Source: Prevotellaceae bacterium
GTDB lineage: Bacteria > Bacteroidota > Bacteroidia > Bacteroidales > Bacteroidaceae
Assembly (NCBI GenBank): GCA_031262265.1
Contig: JAISIB010000125.1
Location: forward strand, 1-13,902
Direction of reading: 5' to 3'
DNA: 13,902 nucleotides
In this document: piece by piece, positions 1-6,966 of the stretch
Position numbering within the stretch: the first letter of the stretch is position 1
Layout of the letters: each line of letters starts with the position of its first letter
Position numbers and translations under genes: made by a program
Notes under the pieces: generated by a model
What the model was told of the DNA's origin: nothing
Seen by the model: only the letters and a program-made list of their open reading frames with translations
Database searches by the model: none

Positions 1-1
1 T

Positions 2-694
2 AACGCGACGTTAAGTTATGCGCCCGGGCGGCGTTATGTAAATACCAAACAACGGCGATATCCGGTGGCCATAGATATGCCTGTCTACACACTGAGTCAT
101 ACGGCCGGCTTCAAGGATGTGTTGGGCGGCGAATACAATTTTAATTTTACCGAAGCTACTATTTGGAAACGCTTTTGGCTTTCTTCGTGGGGGCATGTGG
201 ATGCTACATTGAAGGCCGGCGCGCAGTGGAACAAGGTACCTTTTCCGCTGTTGATCATGCCGGCAGCCAATCTTTCCTATATCACGCAGCAGGAGACCTT
301 CATGCTTATTAATAGTATGGAGTTCTTAAATGATCGCTACGCTTCGCTTGCCGTGACTTACGAAATGAACGGCAAACTTTTCAACCGCATTCCGTTGATC
401 AAACATCTGAAATGGCGCGAAGTTTTCCGTTTCCGTACGTTGTGGGGTACGCTGACGGACAAAAATAATCCTTACGTACGCACGGGAGATCCCGAACTAT
501 TCCGTTTCCCGATGCGCGGCGGCGAGCCGTCGGCTTTCGTGATGGATCCGAAAGTGCCGTATATGGAAATTAGCGTGGGAGTTTATAATGTATTTAAGCT
601 GTTACATATCGAGTATGTACGGCGTTTAAACTATTTAGATCATCCGGGAATCAACCGAGATGGTGTTCGCTTTATGATACTGATGAGGTTTTAA
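2..694 (+). CDS. DUF5686 family protein, C-terminal part (5' end outside window)
   Basis: The frame is open from the left edge to a TAA at 692-694, so this is the 3' end of a longer gene. A GTG at 65 is the first possible internal start, but the protein reads sensibly upstream of it (…YAPGRRYVNTKQRRYPV), so I treat the gene as cut by the window. The visible ~230 residues have alternating aromatic/polar strands. They also carry stretches I recognise from the C-terminus of Bacteroidota DUF5686 proteins: a 'GG.YNFNFTEATIWKRFWL' type segment, 'GAQWNKVPFPLLIMPAANLS', 'MEFLNDRYA', 'GKLFNRIPLIKHLKWRE', 'TLTDKNNP', 'YVRRLNYLDH' and a terminal aromatic Phe. Family members usually have an N-terminal carboxypeptidase-like regulatory domain followed by a predicted outer-membrane beta-barrel. 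The terminal Phe and strand pattern fit a barrel end. Its role is not established. rarA follows 17 bp downstream on the same strand, so co-transcription is possible. Family assignment is from memory of the motifs, not a search. Confidence 0.85.
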   Translation, partial: NATLSYAPGRRYVNTKQRRYPVAIDMPVYTLSHTAGFKDVLGGEYNFNFTEATIWKRFWLSSWGHVDATLKAGAQWNKVPFPLLIMPAANLSYITQQETFMLINSMEFLNDRYASLAVTYEMNGKLFNRIPLIKHLKWREVFRFRTLWGTLTDKNNPYVRTGDPELFRFPMRGGEPSAFVMDPKVPYMEISVGVYNVFKLLHIEYVRRLNYLDHPGINRDGVRFMILMRF

Positions 695-711
695 GAAAAA
701 GAGAGTATACC

Positions 712-1974
712 ATGTCACAACCGCTGGCTGAGCGCATGCGTCCTCGCACGCTCGATGAATATATCGGGCAGAAGCATCTGGTAGGAGAGGGTGCCGTGTT
801 GCGCAAGATGATAGAGTCCGGTCGGATTTCTTCGTTTATTTTGTGGGGGCCGCCGGGCGTCGGTAAGACGACGTTGGCTCAAATCATTGCCCACAAGCTG
901 GAAACGCCTTTTTACACGTTGAGTGCCGTGACGTCCGGCGTGAAAGACGTGCGCGAGGTGATAGAAAAAGCGAAAAGCGGCCGTTTCTTCGGCAGCAACA
1001 ATCCGATTCTATTTATCGACGAGATACATCGGTTCAGCAAGTCGCAGCAAGACTCGTTGCTCGGAGCTGTGGAGAAAGGCGTCATTACATTAATCGGTGC
1101 GACTACCGAAAATCCTTCGTTCGAGGTGATACGTCCGTTGTTGTCGCGCTGTCAAGTCTATGTGCTCCGTTCCTTAGACAAGGAAGACTTGTTGGAACTG
1201 CTGGACAGAGCCATTCATACCGATATGTATTTGAAAGAGCGACAGATCGAAGTGCGGGAAGATACGGCCATGCTTCGTTTCTCGGGCGGCGACGCGCGCA
1301 AGTTGCTCAACATACTGGAACTTGTCGTCGAGGCGGAGAGTACCGATCCGGTGGTCATTACCGATGCTATCGTGACCGAACGTTTGCAGCAAAACCCATT
1401 GGCGTATGATAAGGACGGCGAGATGCATTATGACATCATATCCGCATTTATAAAGTCGATACGAGGAAGCGACCCCGATGCGGCCGTCTACTGGTTGGCG
1501 CGTATGGTGGAGGGCGGAGAAGATCCGGCGTTCATCGCGCGACGTCTGCTGATTCTGGCGGCAGAAGACGTGGGTCTTGCCAATCCGAACGCGCTACTGT
1601 TGGCCAATGCCTGTTTTGACGGACTGATGAAAATCGGTTGGCCGGAGGGGCGCATTTTGTTGGCGGAAACGACGGTCTATCTGGCTACCAGTGCCAAGAG
1701 CAACTCAGCTTATCTGGCCGTAGAAAAAGCGATCGCCTGCGTAAAGGAAACCGGCAACCTACCCGTGCCTTTGCACCTGCGCAACGCGCCTACCGGCCTG
1801 ATGAAAGAGTTGGGCTACGGCGAAGATTATAAATACGCGCACGATTATTCCGGCCATTTCGTGAACCAACAATACTTGCCCGAAGCATTGCGCGACACTC
1901 GCTTTTGGGAAGCGCAGCCGAATGCGGCGGAGAGTGTCCTTAACGAGCGGATGAAAAAACTTTGGGGACGATAG
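712..1974 (+). CDS. rarA: Replication-associated recombination protein A (RarA/MgsA), AAA+ ATPase
   Basis: This 420-residue protein has the full RarA layout. The N-terminus 'LAERMRPRTLDEYIGQKHLVG' motif region is followed by Walker A GPPGVGKTT (about residues 46-54) and Walker B ILFIDEIHRF (99-108). Sensor 1 is IGATTENPSFEV (about 128-139), and RPLLSRC (about 141-147) contains the probable arginine finger. The C-terminal part has the MgsA tetramerisation segment with 'SIRGSDPDAAVYWLARM', 'RRLLILAAEDVGLANP' and 'YLPEAL'. RarA is a cytosolic clamp-loader-like ATPase known to act at stalled replication forks and to interact with SSB. Length is slightly under the 430-450 typical of proteobacterial members but no motif is missing. 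The ATG at 712 is preceded by a purine-rich stretch (AAGAAAAAGAGAG) and gives the expected N-terminus. The 3' end overlaps the hairpin used as the presumed terminator of the convergent aqpZ. Confidence 0.97.
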   Translation: MSQPLAERMRPRTLDEYIGQKHLVGEGAVLRKMIESGRISSFILWGPPGVGKTTLAQIIAHKLETPFYTLSAVTSGVKDVREVIEKAKSGRFFGSNNPILFIDEIHRFSKSQQDSLLGAVEKGVITLIGATTENPSFEVIRPLLSRCQVYVLRSLDKEDLLELLDRAIHTDMYLKERQIEVREDTAMLRFSGGDARKLLNILELVVEAESTDPVVITDAIVTERLQQNPLAYDKDGEMHYDIISAFIKSIRGSDPDAAVYWLARMVEGGEDPAFIARRLLILAAEDVGLANPNALLLANACFDGLMKIGWPEGRILLAETTVYLATSAKSNSAYLAVEKAIACVKETGNLPVPLHLRNAPTGLMKELGYGEDYKYAHDYSGHFVNQQYLPEALRDTRFWEAQPNAAESVLNERMKKLWGR

Positions 1975-2001
1975 GGAGCATACGCTCCCGCTCGTCCCCA
2001 A
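1954..2001 (-). terminator. Hairpin terminator between rarA and aqpZ, overlapping the rarA stop
   Basis: Bases 1962-1971 (TTGGGGACGA) pair perfectly with 1992-2001. Inside, 1974-1979 (GGGAGC) pairs with 1984-1989 around the loop ATAC, with a 2x2 internal mismatch at 1972-1973 and 1990-1991. Read on the minus strand, the stem is followed after two bases by six T (complement of 1954-1959). That makes it a good intrinsic terminator for aqpZ. On the plus strand no T-run follows, so it may only stabilise the rarA mRNA end. The rarA stop codon (1972-1974) lies inside the hairpin. Confidence 0.75.
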
Positions 2002-2021
2002 TCATATCTTCCGGATGTCGT

Positions 2022-2711
2022 TTACTTTTTCTTTTCGACGGCATCCATACATTTCCACGACCATGCCGCTAACGCTGCGCCCGCCAAAGGAGCGACGATG
2101 AACACCCACAATTGACAGAGTGCCTGACCACCTTCAAAGAGCGCGGGAGCAATACTGCGCGCCGGATTGACGGAAGTCCCCGTGATCGGGATACATACGA
2201 TGTGGATAATCACCAGCGTGAGGCCGATAGCCAATCCCGCAAAGTTGCCGAAGCCGTTGCGATCGTCGGTAGATCCCAATACGACCAGCACGAATACGAA
2301 AGTAAACACCGCTTCGGCAATCAGGGCTTGCACCAGGGCACCGTCGGCAAAGCTATTGGCTCCGGTCGTGGTTGGTCCGGCATGAGCGCCGGTGGATACC
2401 AATGCAAAAATGACGGCCGAACCGATCAGTGCGCCGATTATTTGAAACAGCATGTACATGATGGCGTCTTTTCCGCTCATACGTTTCGACAGCCAGACTC
2501 CCAACGTGATGGCGGGGTTAATGTGACAACCCGAAATGTGTCCGATGGTATAACACATGGCTACCACGGCCAAACCAAAGGCAAATGCTACGCCCAGCGT
2601 GCCCACGCCGGCACCAACGGTGCCTGCAATGTCGCCGGCAAACACGGCACTTCCGCATCCGATAAGGACTAAAACCATAGTCCCCACCATTTCTGCTAAA
2701 TACTTCTTCAT
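2022..2711 (-). CDS. aqpZ: Aquaporin Z (MIP family water channel)
   Basis: This 229-residue inner-membrane channel of the major intrinsic protein family carries the two pore NPA motifs, HINPA (NPA about residues 65-67) and SVNPARS (about 182-184). It also has the 'GHISGCHINPAITLG' loop B and 'GTSVNPARSIAPALFEGG' loop E signatures. A His at about 170 lies 15 residues before the Arg of NPAR, and an aromatic Phe sits in helix 2 (VAFAFGL), matching the selectivity filter of orthodox water-conducting AqpZ rather than glycerol facilitators. Six hydrophobic helices are visible and length is normal. The ATG at 2711 is preferred, giving the standard start MKKYLAEMVGTMVLVL. A TTG at 2753 extends the frame but falls inside the promoter box. 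The gene appears monocistronic: its own promoter lies upstream and a hairpin terminator lies between it and convergent rarA. Confidence 0.96.
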   Translation of the reverse strand: MKKYLAEMVGTMVLVLIGCGSAVFAGDIAGTVGAGVGTLGVAFAFGLAVVAMCYTIGHISGCHINPAITLGVWLSKRMSGKDAIMYMLFQIIGALIGSAVIFALVSTGAHAGPTTTGANSFADGALVQALIAEAVFTFVFVLVVLGSTDDRNGFGNFAGLAIGLTLVIIHIVCIPITGTSVNPARSIAPALFEGGQALCQLWVFIVAPLAGAALAAWSWKCMDAVEKKK

Positions 2712-2750
2712 AAGGTCTTTTAGTTCGTTAGTATTGAAAATAAGATGCGA

Positions 2751-2758
2751 CAAAGGTA
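2751..2758 (-). promoter_or_regulatory. Putative aqpZ promoter, Bacteroides-type -7 box
   Basis: On the minus strand the sequence reads TACCTTTG, an exact match to the Bacteroidota -7 consensus TAnnTTTG, about 40 bases before the aqpZ ATG. No convincing -33 TTTG at the usual spacing was found. A short perfect inverted repeat GCGGT-T-ACCGC at 2783-2793 sits about 25 bases upstream of the box and could be an operator or chance. Confidence 0.55.
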
Positions 2759-2874
2759 TAAATATCTATTTGATAATCGGAAGCGGTTACCGCAAAATTT
2801 AATTTTGTCCGTTCCGTTCCGATCCTTCGGCTGATTTCTTTTCGAGATTGATACCTTGTGTCCGGCAAAACATC

Positions 2875-2882
2875 TATCTTTG
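2875..2882 (+). promoter_or_regulatory. Candidate plus-strand promoter box TATCTTTG
   Basis: The box matches the Bacteroidota -7 consensus TAnnTTTG exactly. A TTG lies upstream at 2856-2858, but the 16-base gap is shorter than usual for the -33 element. If active, it would transcribe through the palindromic element toward the lipoprotein gene with a leader of roughly 550 bases. No recognisable gene starts just downstream; a 17-codon ATG frame at 2935-2988 is the first one of any length. Confidence 0.3.
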
Positions 2883-3137
2883 TCCCGATAAAGTACACGG
2901 ATAAATGATACGCGCCTGATCACAGATTGGCGACATGCTCTGTGAGGTGACGGACAAGTTTTGTGCGCTCCACAACTTACTCGGATAGTGAAATATCGAA
3001 GTCGCTTATGAAAATAACAAAGTCAGTTAGCAGCACAACAAAGCCGCATAATCTAACGGCCTCACAAGATAGTCTCACGAGCGGTTTCGGCAGTCTAACG
3101 CCGCAGGTATATACCATAATCACAGGTGAACTGTGCG

Positions 3138-3328
3138 CAACGCCGCAGGCGTTGAATTTGCGTAACCCCATGCAAGCGGAGCGGAGCGACGCACAGCTTG
3201 GGGTAGTTAACGTCTCTCTTACTACAACTCCGGCAGGAGTTGAACCCACTTCGGGGTTCAGTGGATGGGGAACGCCTGTACTGCGGGTTTCACCCGCAGT
3301 TACGCAAATTGAACGTCTCCGGCGTTCC
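3138..3328. repeat. Nested palindromic element with 27-bp imperfect terminal inverted repeats
   Basis: Positions 3139-3165 and 3300-3326 are inverted repeats matching at 24 of 27 bases. Between them lie three further perfect stem-loops: 3225-3231 with 3236-3242 (CAACTCC/GGAGTTG, loop GGCA), 3241-3247 with 3254-3260 (TGAACCC/GGGTTCA), and 3280-3288 with 3292-3300 (ACTGCGGGT/ACCCGCAGT, loop TTC). The left terminal arm itself folds as CAACGCC-GCA-GGCGTTG (3138-3154). The right arm folds as AACGTC-TCC-GGCGTT (3312-3326), with a G-U pair replacing a G-C. An alternative long-range stem is GGAACGCC (3269-3276) with GGCGTTCC (3321-3328), and a second GGCGTTCC lies at 3363-3370. I recall very similar sequence, often mis-annotated as small hypothetical proteins, in other Bacteroidales genomes, which would make it a dispersed repeat. 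That recollection is not verified here. Confidence 0.75.
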
Positions 3329-3440
3329 GCCAGGCTGCTGCATACACTCGTTGTTTGCCTCTGGCGTTCCGCTACGCCCGCTATTCTTTATTCGGACAGT
3401 ACTTTTTGGACATATCATAACAAACCAATTTCATATAACG

Positions 3441-5225
3441 ATGAAGAAATACCTTTTTTGGGGCGGCCTGTTCCTGTTAGGCCTGATGGCTGCCTGTACC
3501 GAGACTGAGCAGCTGCCCGAGGGCGGCGAAGTAGGCAACCTCGTGACGTTGACCGTTCAGCGGGAAGCAGACCCCGTGACACGTGCCGAGCCGGCCATTC
3601 CAGACGGCTACAAGCTACGCTACATTTTGGAGATTCGCGACAAGGCCGAGCAGGATATTCGTCCGATGCAACGCTACGAGCAGGAGAACGGCACGTTTGA
3701 ATTTACGTTGGCCAAAGGAAGCTATGATTTTTTGCTTTGGGCGGATTACGTGGACGAACTCGATACGGATAAGTACTATGACACGCAGGACTTGACGGAA
3801 GTATCCCGTATCGCCGATCCGGCTACATTGTCGGATAGCGAAGCGTTGGACGCTTTCTTCGGTAGTTTGGAGGTGAAGAAGACGTCGGATCCTTTGACGA
3901 TAGAGTTGGTTACGCTGACCCGCCCGTTTGCCCGTATCAATTTGATAGAGAAACAGGGTTCGAGTTTGTCGGCCGTGAAAGCGATAGAGGTTACCTATAC
4001 GAAGACGGAAGGCACGACGTTCAACGTAGCGGACGGCACGGTGACGGAAGGTGAGCCGGCGGAAGAGCCGACGACGTTAACGTTCACGGAAGCAGGTACG
4101 TTCGCAAGCGTATCGGGCGGATTGTTCTTCACAGACTTTTGGTGGGTGGACGCAGACGTGCGAGCTGTCACGACGACGGCAATCGGTCTGCGTTTCTTCG
4201 GGGATGTCGACAAGACAGAGTTGCTGAGTTCGGATGCCGGTGCGGTCGGTACCGGTCAACCCTACCGTCGTAATTACGTGACGAGCCTGACAAAGACGTT
4301 CGTGGCCGCCAATGGTGTGTTGGAGGTAGACTACGATTCGGAATATCAAGTTCCTACGGAAGCTGAACGCACCATTGCTATTTTGGAGAAAGCTCGTGTG
4401 AGGGCTGATGAAGAAAGTGCGATTATGAACACTTTCTATTTGGATACTTCAGAAGAATTGTTTGCGTTGGCCTACGCCGTTAACAACGGTTTGACGATGC
4501 CTACGAACATCGTGGCGGCGGAGCATCCGTATGCCGCCGCCTTTTATGGACTGGACACCGACATTGATTTGAAAGATGAGCCTTGGAGGCCGATCGGCGA
4601 CAGTGAAGACCATCCTTTTACCGGACGTTTTTATGGGGTCGGTAAGAATGGAAATTTTTATCAGATTATCGGTTTGAACGTGGAACACGCGTCCTATGCG
4701 GCGGGGTTGTTCGGATACGTCACAGGAGAGATCTGTTTTCTACAAGTAGAGGGGAAAATCCGGACGGAAGATGAGATTGCATATGCCGGTGGAATTGTCG
4801 GAGTGTATGAAAATGCTTATATGCTATATTGTAGTTTCTCGGGTACGGTGGAGACTGCGGCTACGGTAGCGGCCGGCGGCTTGGTGGGAGTGGCATCCTC
4901 CGGTAGTCGTATGGGTGTTAGTGTCGGTTTAGCAACGACTGTAACGGCATCCGGTGGCGCACAGGTTGGCCCGTTGATAGGCCTTTGGGATAATACATCC
5001 GGCTATGTGAGAGACCATAATGTCTGGTTGAGTGAGATGACAACAAATCTGGATGAAGGGGGAAATAAAGGTTATGGAACGTTGGCAGAACTGCTTACAG
5101 AGGGAGTCTCCCTGTTGAATGAATATCGTTTTGTTCTATCTGTTTTTACCGGTGATTATACGATCGATGTGTACATGCTATGGGCAAACGTGGGCGGAGA
5201 ATTGAAAATCGTAGCAGAAGAGTAG
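3441..5225 (+). CDS. Surface-type lipoprotein with DUF6562-like and GLUG-like domains
   Basis: The protein is 594 residues long. The ATG at 3441 gives a clear lipoprotein signal peptide: MKKYLFWGGLFLLGLMAAC, lipobox LMAAC with lipidated Cys19. The acidic stretch TETEQ after it loosely fits a Bacteroidota surface-export signal. The frame is open farther upstream (to 3240), but that extension is translated palindromic repeat and destroys the signal peptide. Residues about 33-290 resemble DUF6562 / fimbrillin-associated modules of Bacteroides surface lipoproteins: 'YKLRYILEI', 'GSYDFLLWADYVD', 'LTRPFARINLI'. Residues about 330-410 look like the '…EELFALAYAVNNG…DIDLKDEPWRPIGDSEDHPFTGRFYGVG' lead-in to GLUG repeats. 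GLUG-like cores follow: AGLFGYV (421-427), GGIVGV (450-455) and GGLVGV (479-484). These families are associated with cell-surface adhesion or fimbria-like assemblies, but the exact function is unknown. The gene stands alone, with a palindromic repeat upstream and a strong terminator downstream. Confidence 0.88.
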   Translation: MKKYLFWGGLFLLGLMAACTETEQLPEGGEVGNLVTLTVQREADPVTRAEPAIPDGYKLRYILEIRDKAEQDIRPMQRYEQENGTFEFTLAKGSYDFLLWADYVDELDTDKYYDTQDLTEVSRIADPATLSDSEALDAFFGSLEVKKTSDPLTIELVTLTRPFARINLIEKQGSSLSAVKAIEVTYTKTEGTTFNVADGTVTEGEPAEEPTTLTFTEAGTFASVSGGLFFTDFWWVDADVRAVTTTAIGLRFFGDVDKTELLSSDAGAVGTGQPYRRNYVTSLTKTFVAANGVLEVDYDSEYQVPTEAERTIAILEKARVRADEESAIMNTFYLDTSEELFALAYAVNNGLTMPTNIVAAEHPYAAAFYGLDTDIDLKDEPWRPIGDSEDHPFTGRFYGVGKNGNFYQIIGLNVEHASYAAGLFGYVTGEICFLQVEGKIRTEDEIAYAGGIVGVYENAYMLYCSFSGTVETAATVAAGGLVGVASSGSRMGVSVGLATTVTASGGAQVGPLIGLWDNTSGYVRDHNVWLSEMTTNLDEGGNKGYGTLAELLTEGVSLLNEYRFVLSVFTGDYTIDVYMLWANVGGELKIVAEE

Positions 5226-5254
5226 GAAACTTGAATTGAAAGTATAGGATATAT

Positions 5255-5292
5255 AAACGATAGAGGCGCGAATATTCGCGCCTCTATCGTTT
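5255..5292. terminator. 38-nt perfect palindrome, bidirectional terminator
   Basis: Bases 5255-5273 are the exact reverse complement of 5274-5292 (AAACGATAGAGGCGCGAAT and its complement). This gives a long GC-rich stem flanked by A-run and T-run on both strands (TTTCTTTAA on plus; TTTATATAT on minus). It sits 29 bases after the lipoprotein stop and three bases before the asnB stop on the opposite strand. It therefore probably ends transcription from both convergent units. Confidence 0.85.
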
Positions 5293-5294
5293 CT

Positions 5295-6959
5295 TTAATA
5301 AGCTTCTTCGTGCACGCCCTTTATGGCGCGTCCCGACGGCTCATTCATTTGTTGGAACGCGGTATCCCATGCCAATGCTTCGGCGGTGGAGCATGCCACG
5401 CTCGGTACGCTCGGCACCGAGCGGGCAGCACTCTCGCTGGGAAAATGTTCTTCAAAAATGGTACGATAATAATATTCTTCTTTATTCTGCGGCGTGTTAA
5501 TCGGAAAACGCGCGGCGGCGTTTGCCATCATCTCATCGCTGACGGCGGCGGCCGTAACGGCTTTGAGCGTATCAATCCAGCTGTATCCGACGCCATCGCT
5601 GAATTGTTCCTTTTGCCGCCACGCAACGCTCTCCGGCAACATGTCGGCGAACGCCTCGCGCAGAATTTTCTTTTCAATCGTTTTGCCCGGCGCCATTTTC
5701 GCGGTGGGATTTAGGCGCATGGCTACGTCTAAGAATTCTTTGTCAAGGAACGGTACGCGCCCCTCAACGCCCCATGCCGATAGACTTTTGTTGGCGCGTA
5801 AGCAGTCGTACAAGTAGAGCTTGCTGAGCTTGCGAATGGTTTCCTCGTGAAAGGCTTGCGCATCGGGAGCTTTGTGGAAATATAAGTAACCGCCGAAGAT
5901 TTCGTCGGCACCTTCGCCGCTCAGTACCATTTTGATGCCCATTGAACGAATCACGCGTGCCATTAGGTACATCGGCGTGGAAGCGCGCACCGTAGTGACG
6001 TCGTATGTTTCGATAAAGTAGATAACGTCGCGAATGGCGTCGAGACCTTCTTGTACGGTGTAGTTGATTTCGTGGTGTATGGTGCCTATGTGGTCGGCAA
6101 CTTCTTGCGCCTTAGATAAATCGGGCGCGTTCTTCAATCCGACGGCAAACGAGTGCAGTTGCGGCCACCACGCGTCTGATTTGTCGTCAGTCTCTATACG
6201 TTTGGCTGCGAACTTCTTGGCGACGGCAGAAATAATACTGCTATCCAGACCACCGCTTAGTAATACGCCATAAGGAACGTCGGACATCAATTGGCGGTGT
6301 ACGGCCGCTTCGAGAGCCTCGCGTAGTTGGTTCCTATCGGCATCGTTGTCTTTCACGGCGGCGTAATCTTTCCAGTCGCGCCGATACCAGCGCGTCATTT
6401 TACCTTCTTTACTCCAATAATAATGCCCTGGAAGAAACGGCTCATACGTGTCGCAAAATCCTTCCAACGCTTTCAGCTCGCTACCGAAGTAGATTCTTCC
6501 GTCGGCATCGCGGCCTATATATAAAGGAATAACGCCGATTGGGTCGCGCGCCAGTAAAAACTCGTCTTTCTCTTCGTCATAAAGTGCAAATGCGAATATC
6601 CCGTTTATGTCTTCCAAGAAGTTGATGCCTTTTTCTCGGTACAGCGGTAGAATTACTTCGCAATCGGATTCCGTTTGAAACTCGTAACGTCCTGCATATT
6701 GGCGGCGTATTTCCTGATGGTTGTAGATTTCTCCGTTCACGGCCAATACTTGTTTGCGGTCGGACGAGTATAAGGGTTGTCCGCCGCTTTTCGGGTCGAC
6801 GATCGAAAGACGCTCGTGCGCCATGATTGCCGATCCGCCCACGTAAATACCGCTCCAATCGGGCCCACGGTGTCGCAAACGTTGCGCCATCTTTAATGTT
6901 TTTTTCCTTAGCTCGGGTGTTTGTTCTTTTACTTTGAAGATTCCTGTAATTCCGCACAT
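5295..6959 (-). CDS. asnB: Asparagine synthase B, glutamine-hydrolysing
   Basis: This 554-residue enzyme makes asparagine from aspartate, ATP and glutamine in the cytosol. The N-terminus MCGITGIF exposes the catalytic Cys2 of a class II glutamine amidotransferase after removal of Met1. The glutaminase domain (about 2-210) has RHRGPD (29-34), AHERLSIVD and VNGEIYNH (74-81). The synthetase domain carries the ATP-pyrophosphatase P-loop SGGLDSS (235-241), 'SGEGADEIFGGY' and 'GVEGRVPFLDKEFL'. Length matches the 550-555 residues of AsnB. The start is fixed because Cys must be residue 2. It is the last gene of the gltB-gltD-asnB run, only 7 bases after the gltD stop, so translation is probably coupled. 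Pairing with glutamate synthase fits a shared role in distributing glutamine amide nitrogen. Its stop codon lies three bases from a perfect palindromic terminator. Confidence 0.97.
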   Translation of the reverse strand: MCGITGIFKVKEQTPELRKKTLKMAQRLRHRGPDWSGIYVGGSAIMAHERLSIVDPKSGGQPLYSSDRKQVLAVNGEIYNHQEIRRQYAGRYEFQTESDCEVILPLYREKGINFLEDINGIFAFALYDEEKDEFLLARDPIGVIPLYIGRDADGRIYFGSELKALEGFCDTYEPFLPGHYYWSKEGKMTRWYRRDWKDYAAVKDNDADRNQLREALEAAVHRQLMSDVPYGVLLSGGLDSSIISAVAKKFAAKRIETDDKSDAWWPQLHSFAVGLKNAPDLSKAQEVADHIGTIHHEINYTVQEGLDAIRDVIYFIETYDVTTVRASTPMYLMARVIRSMGIKMVLSGEGADEIFGGYLYFHKAPDAQAFHEETIRKLSKLYLYDCLRANKSLSAWGVEGRVPFLDKEFLDVAMRLNPTAKMAPGKTIEKKILREAFADMLPESVAWRQKEQFSDGVGYSWIDTLKAVTAAAVSDEMMANAAARFPINTPQNKEEYYYRTIFEEHFPSESAARSVPSVPSVACSTAEALAWDTAFQQMNEPSGRAIKGVHEEAY

Positions 6960-6966
6960 AGTGGTG

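Larger units (their letters stand above)
2759..3440. other. Gene-free region between aqpZ and the lipoprotein gene
   Basis: This 680-base divergent intergenic region holds no ORF I would call a gene. Frames that stay open across 2963-3508 (+) and 2977-3249 (-) have no family resemblance, no good start, and overlap a palindromic repeat. From the left it contains the aqpZ upstream palindrome (2783-2793), a plus-strand TATCTTTG box (2875-2882), and a 7-bp inverted repeat TCACAGA/TCTGTGA (2920-2926 with 2939-2945). A perfect palindrome GGTATATACC (3106-3115) and a hairpin CACAG/CTGTG (3121-3135) follow, and then the nested palindromic element (3138-3328). A direct repeat AACGCCGCAGG occurs at 3097-3107 and 3139-3149. 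The promoter of the lipoprotein gene must lie here or just after the element. The nearest TAnnTTTG-like sequence is an imperfect one at 3400-3408 with a three-base spacer. Confidence 0.7.

Noticed and set aside
2112..2672. 186-codon plus-strand frame opposite aqpZ
   Set aside because: Antisense shadow of a clear aquaporin; composition is not protein-like.
2712..2753. TTG start for aqpZ adding 14 residues
   Set aside because: The TTG overlaps the TAnnTTTG box, and AqpZ proteins begin at MKKYLAE, matching the ATG at 2711.
2935..2988. 17-codon leader peptide after the TATCTTTG box
   Set aside because: No regulatory codon run, no attenuator-type T-run downstream, and an unsupported promoter.
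2977..3249. 90-codon minus-strand frame in the same region
   Set aside because: Antisense reading of the same repeat, with no family resemblance and no promoter or start context.
3240..3440. 67-residue upstream extension of the lipoprotein
   Set aside because: The extension lies in the palindromic element and would bury the lipoprotein signal peptide that begins at the ATG at 3441.
2963..3508. 181-codon plus-strand frame across the intergenic repeat
   Set aside because: It starts at GTG, overlaps the lipoprotein start out of frame, is low in hydrophobic-core pattern, and mostly translates palindromic repeat sequence; I regard it as the spurious frame typical of this repeat.
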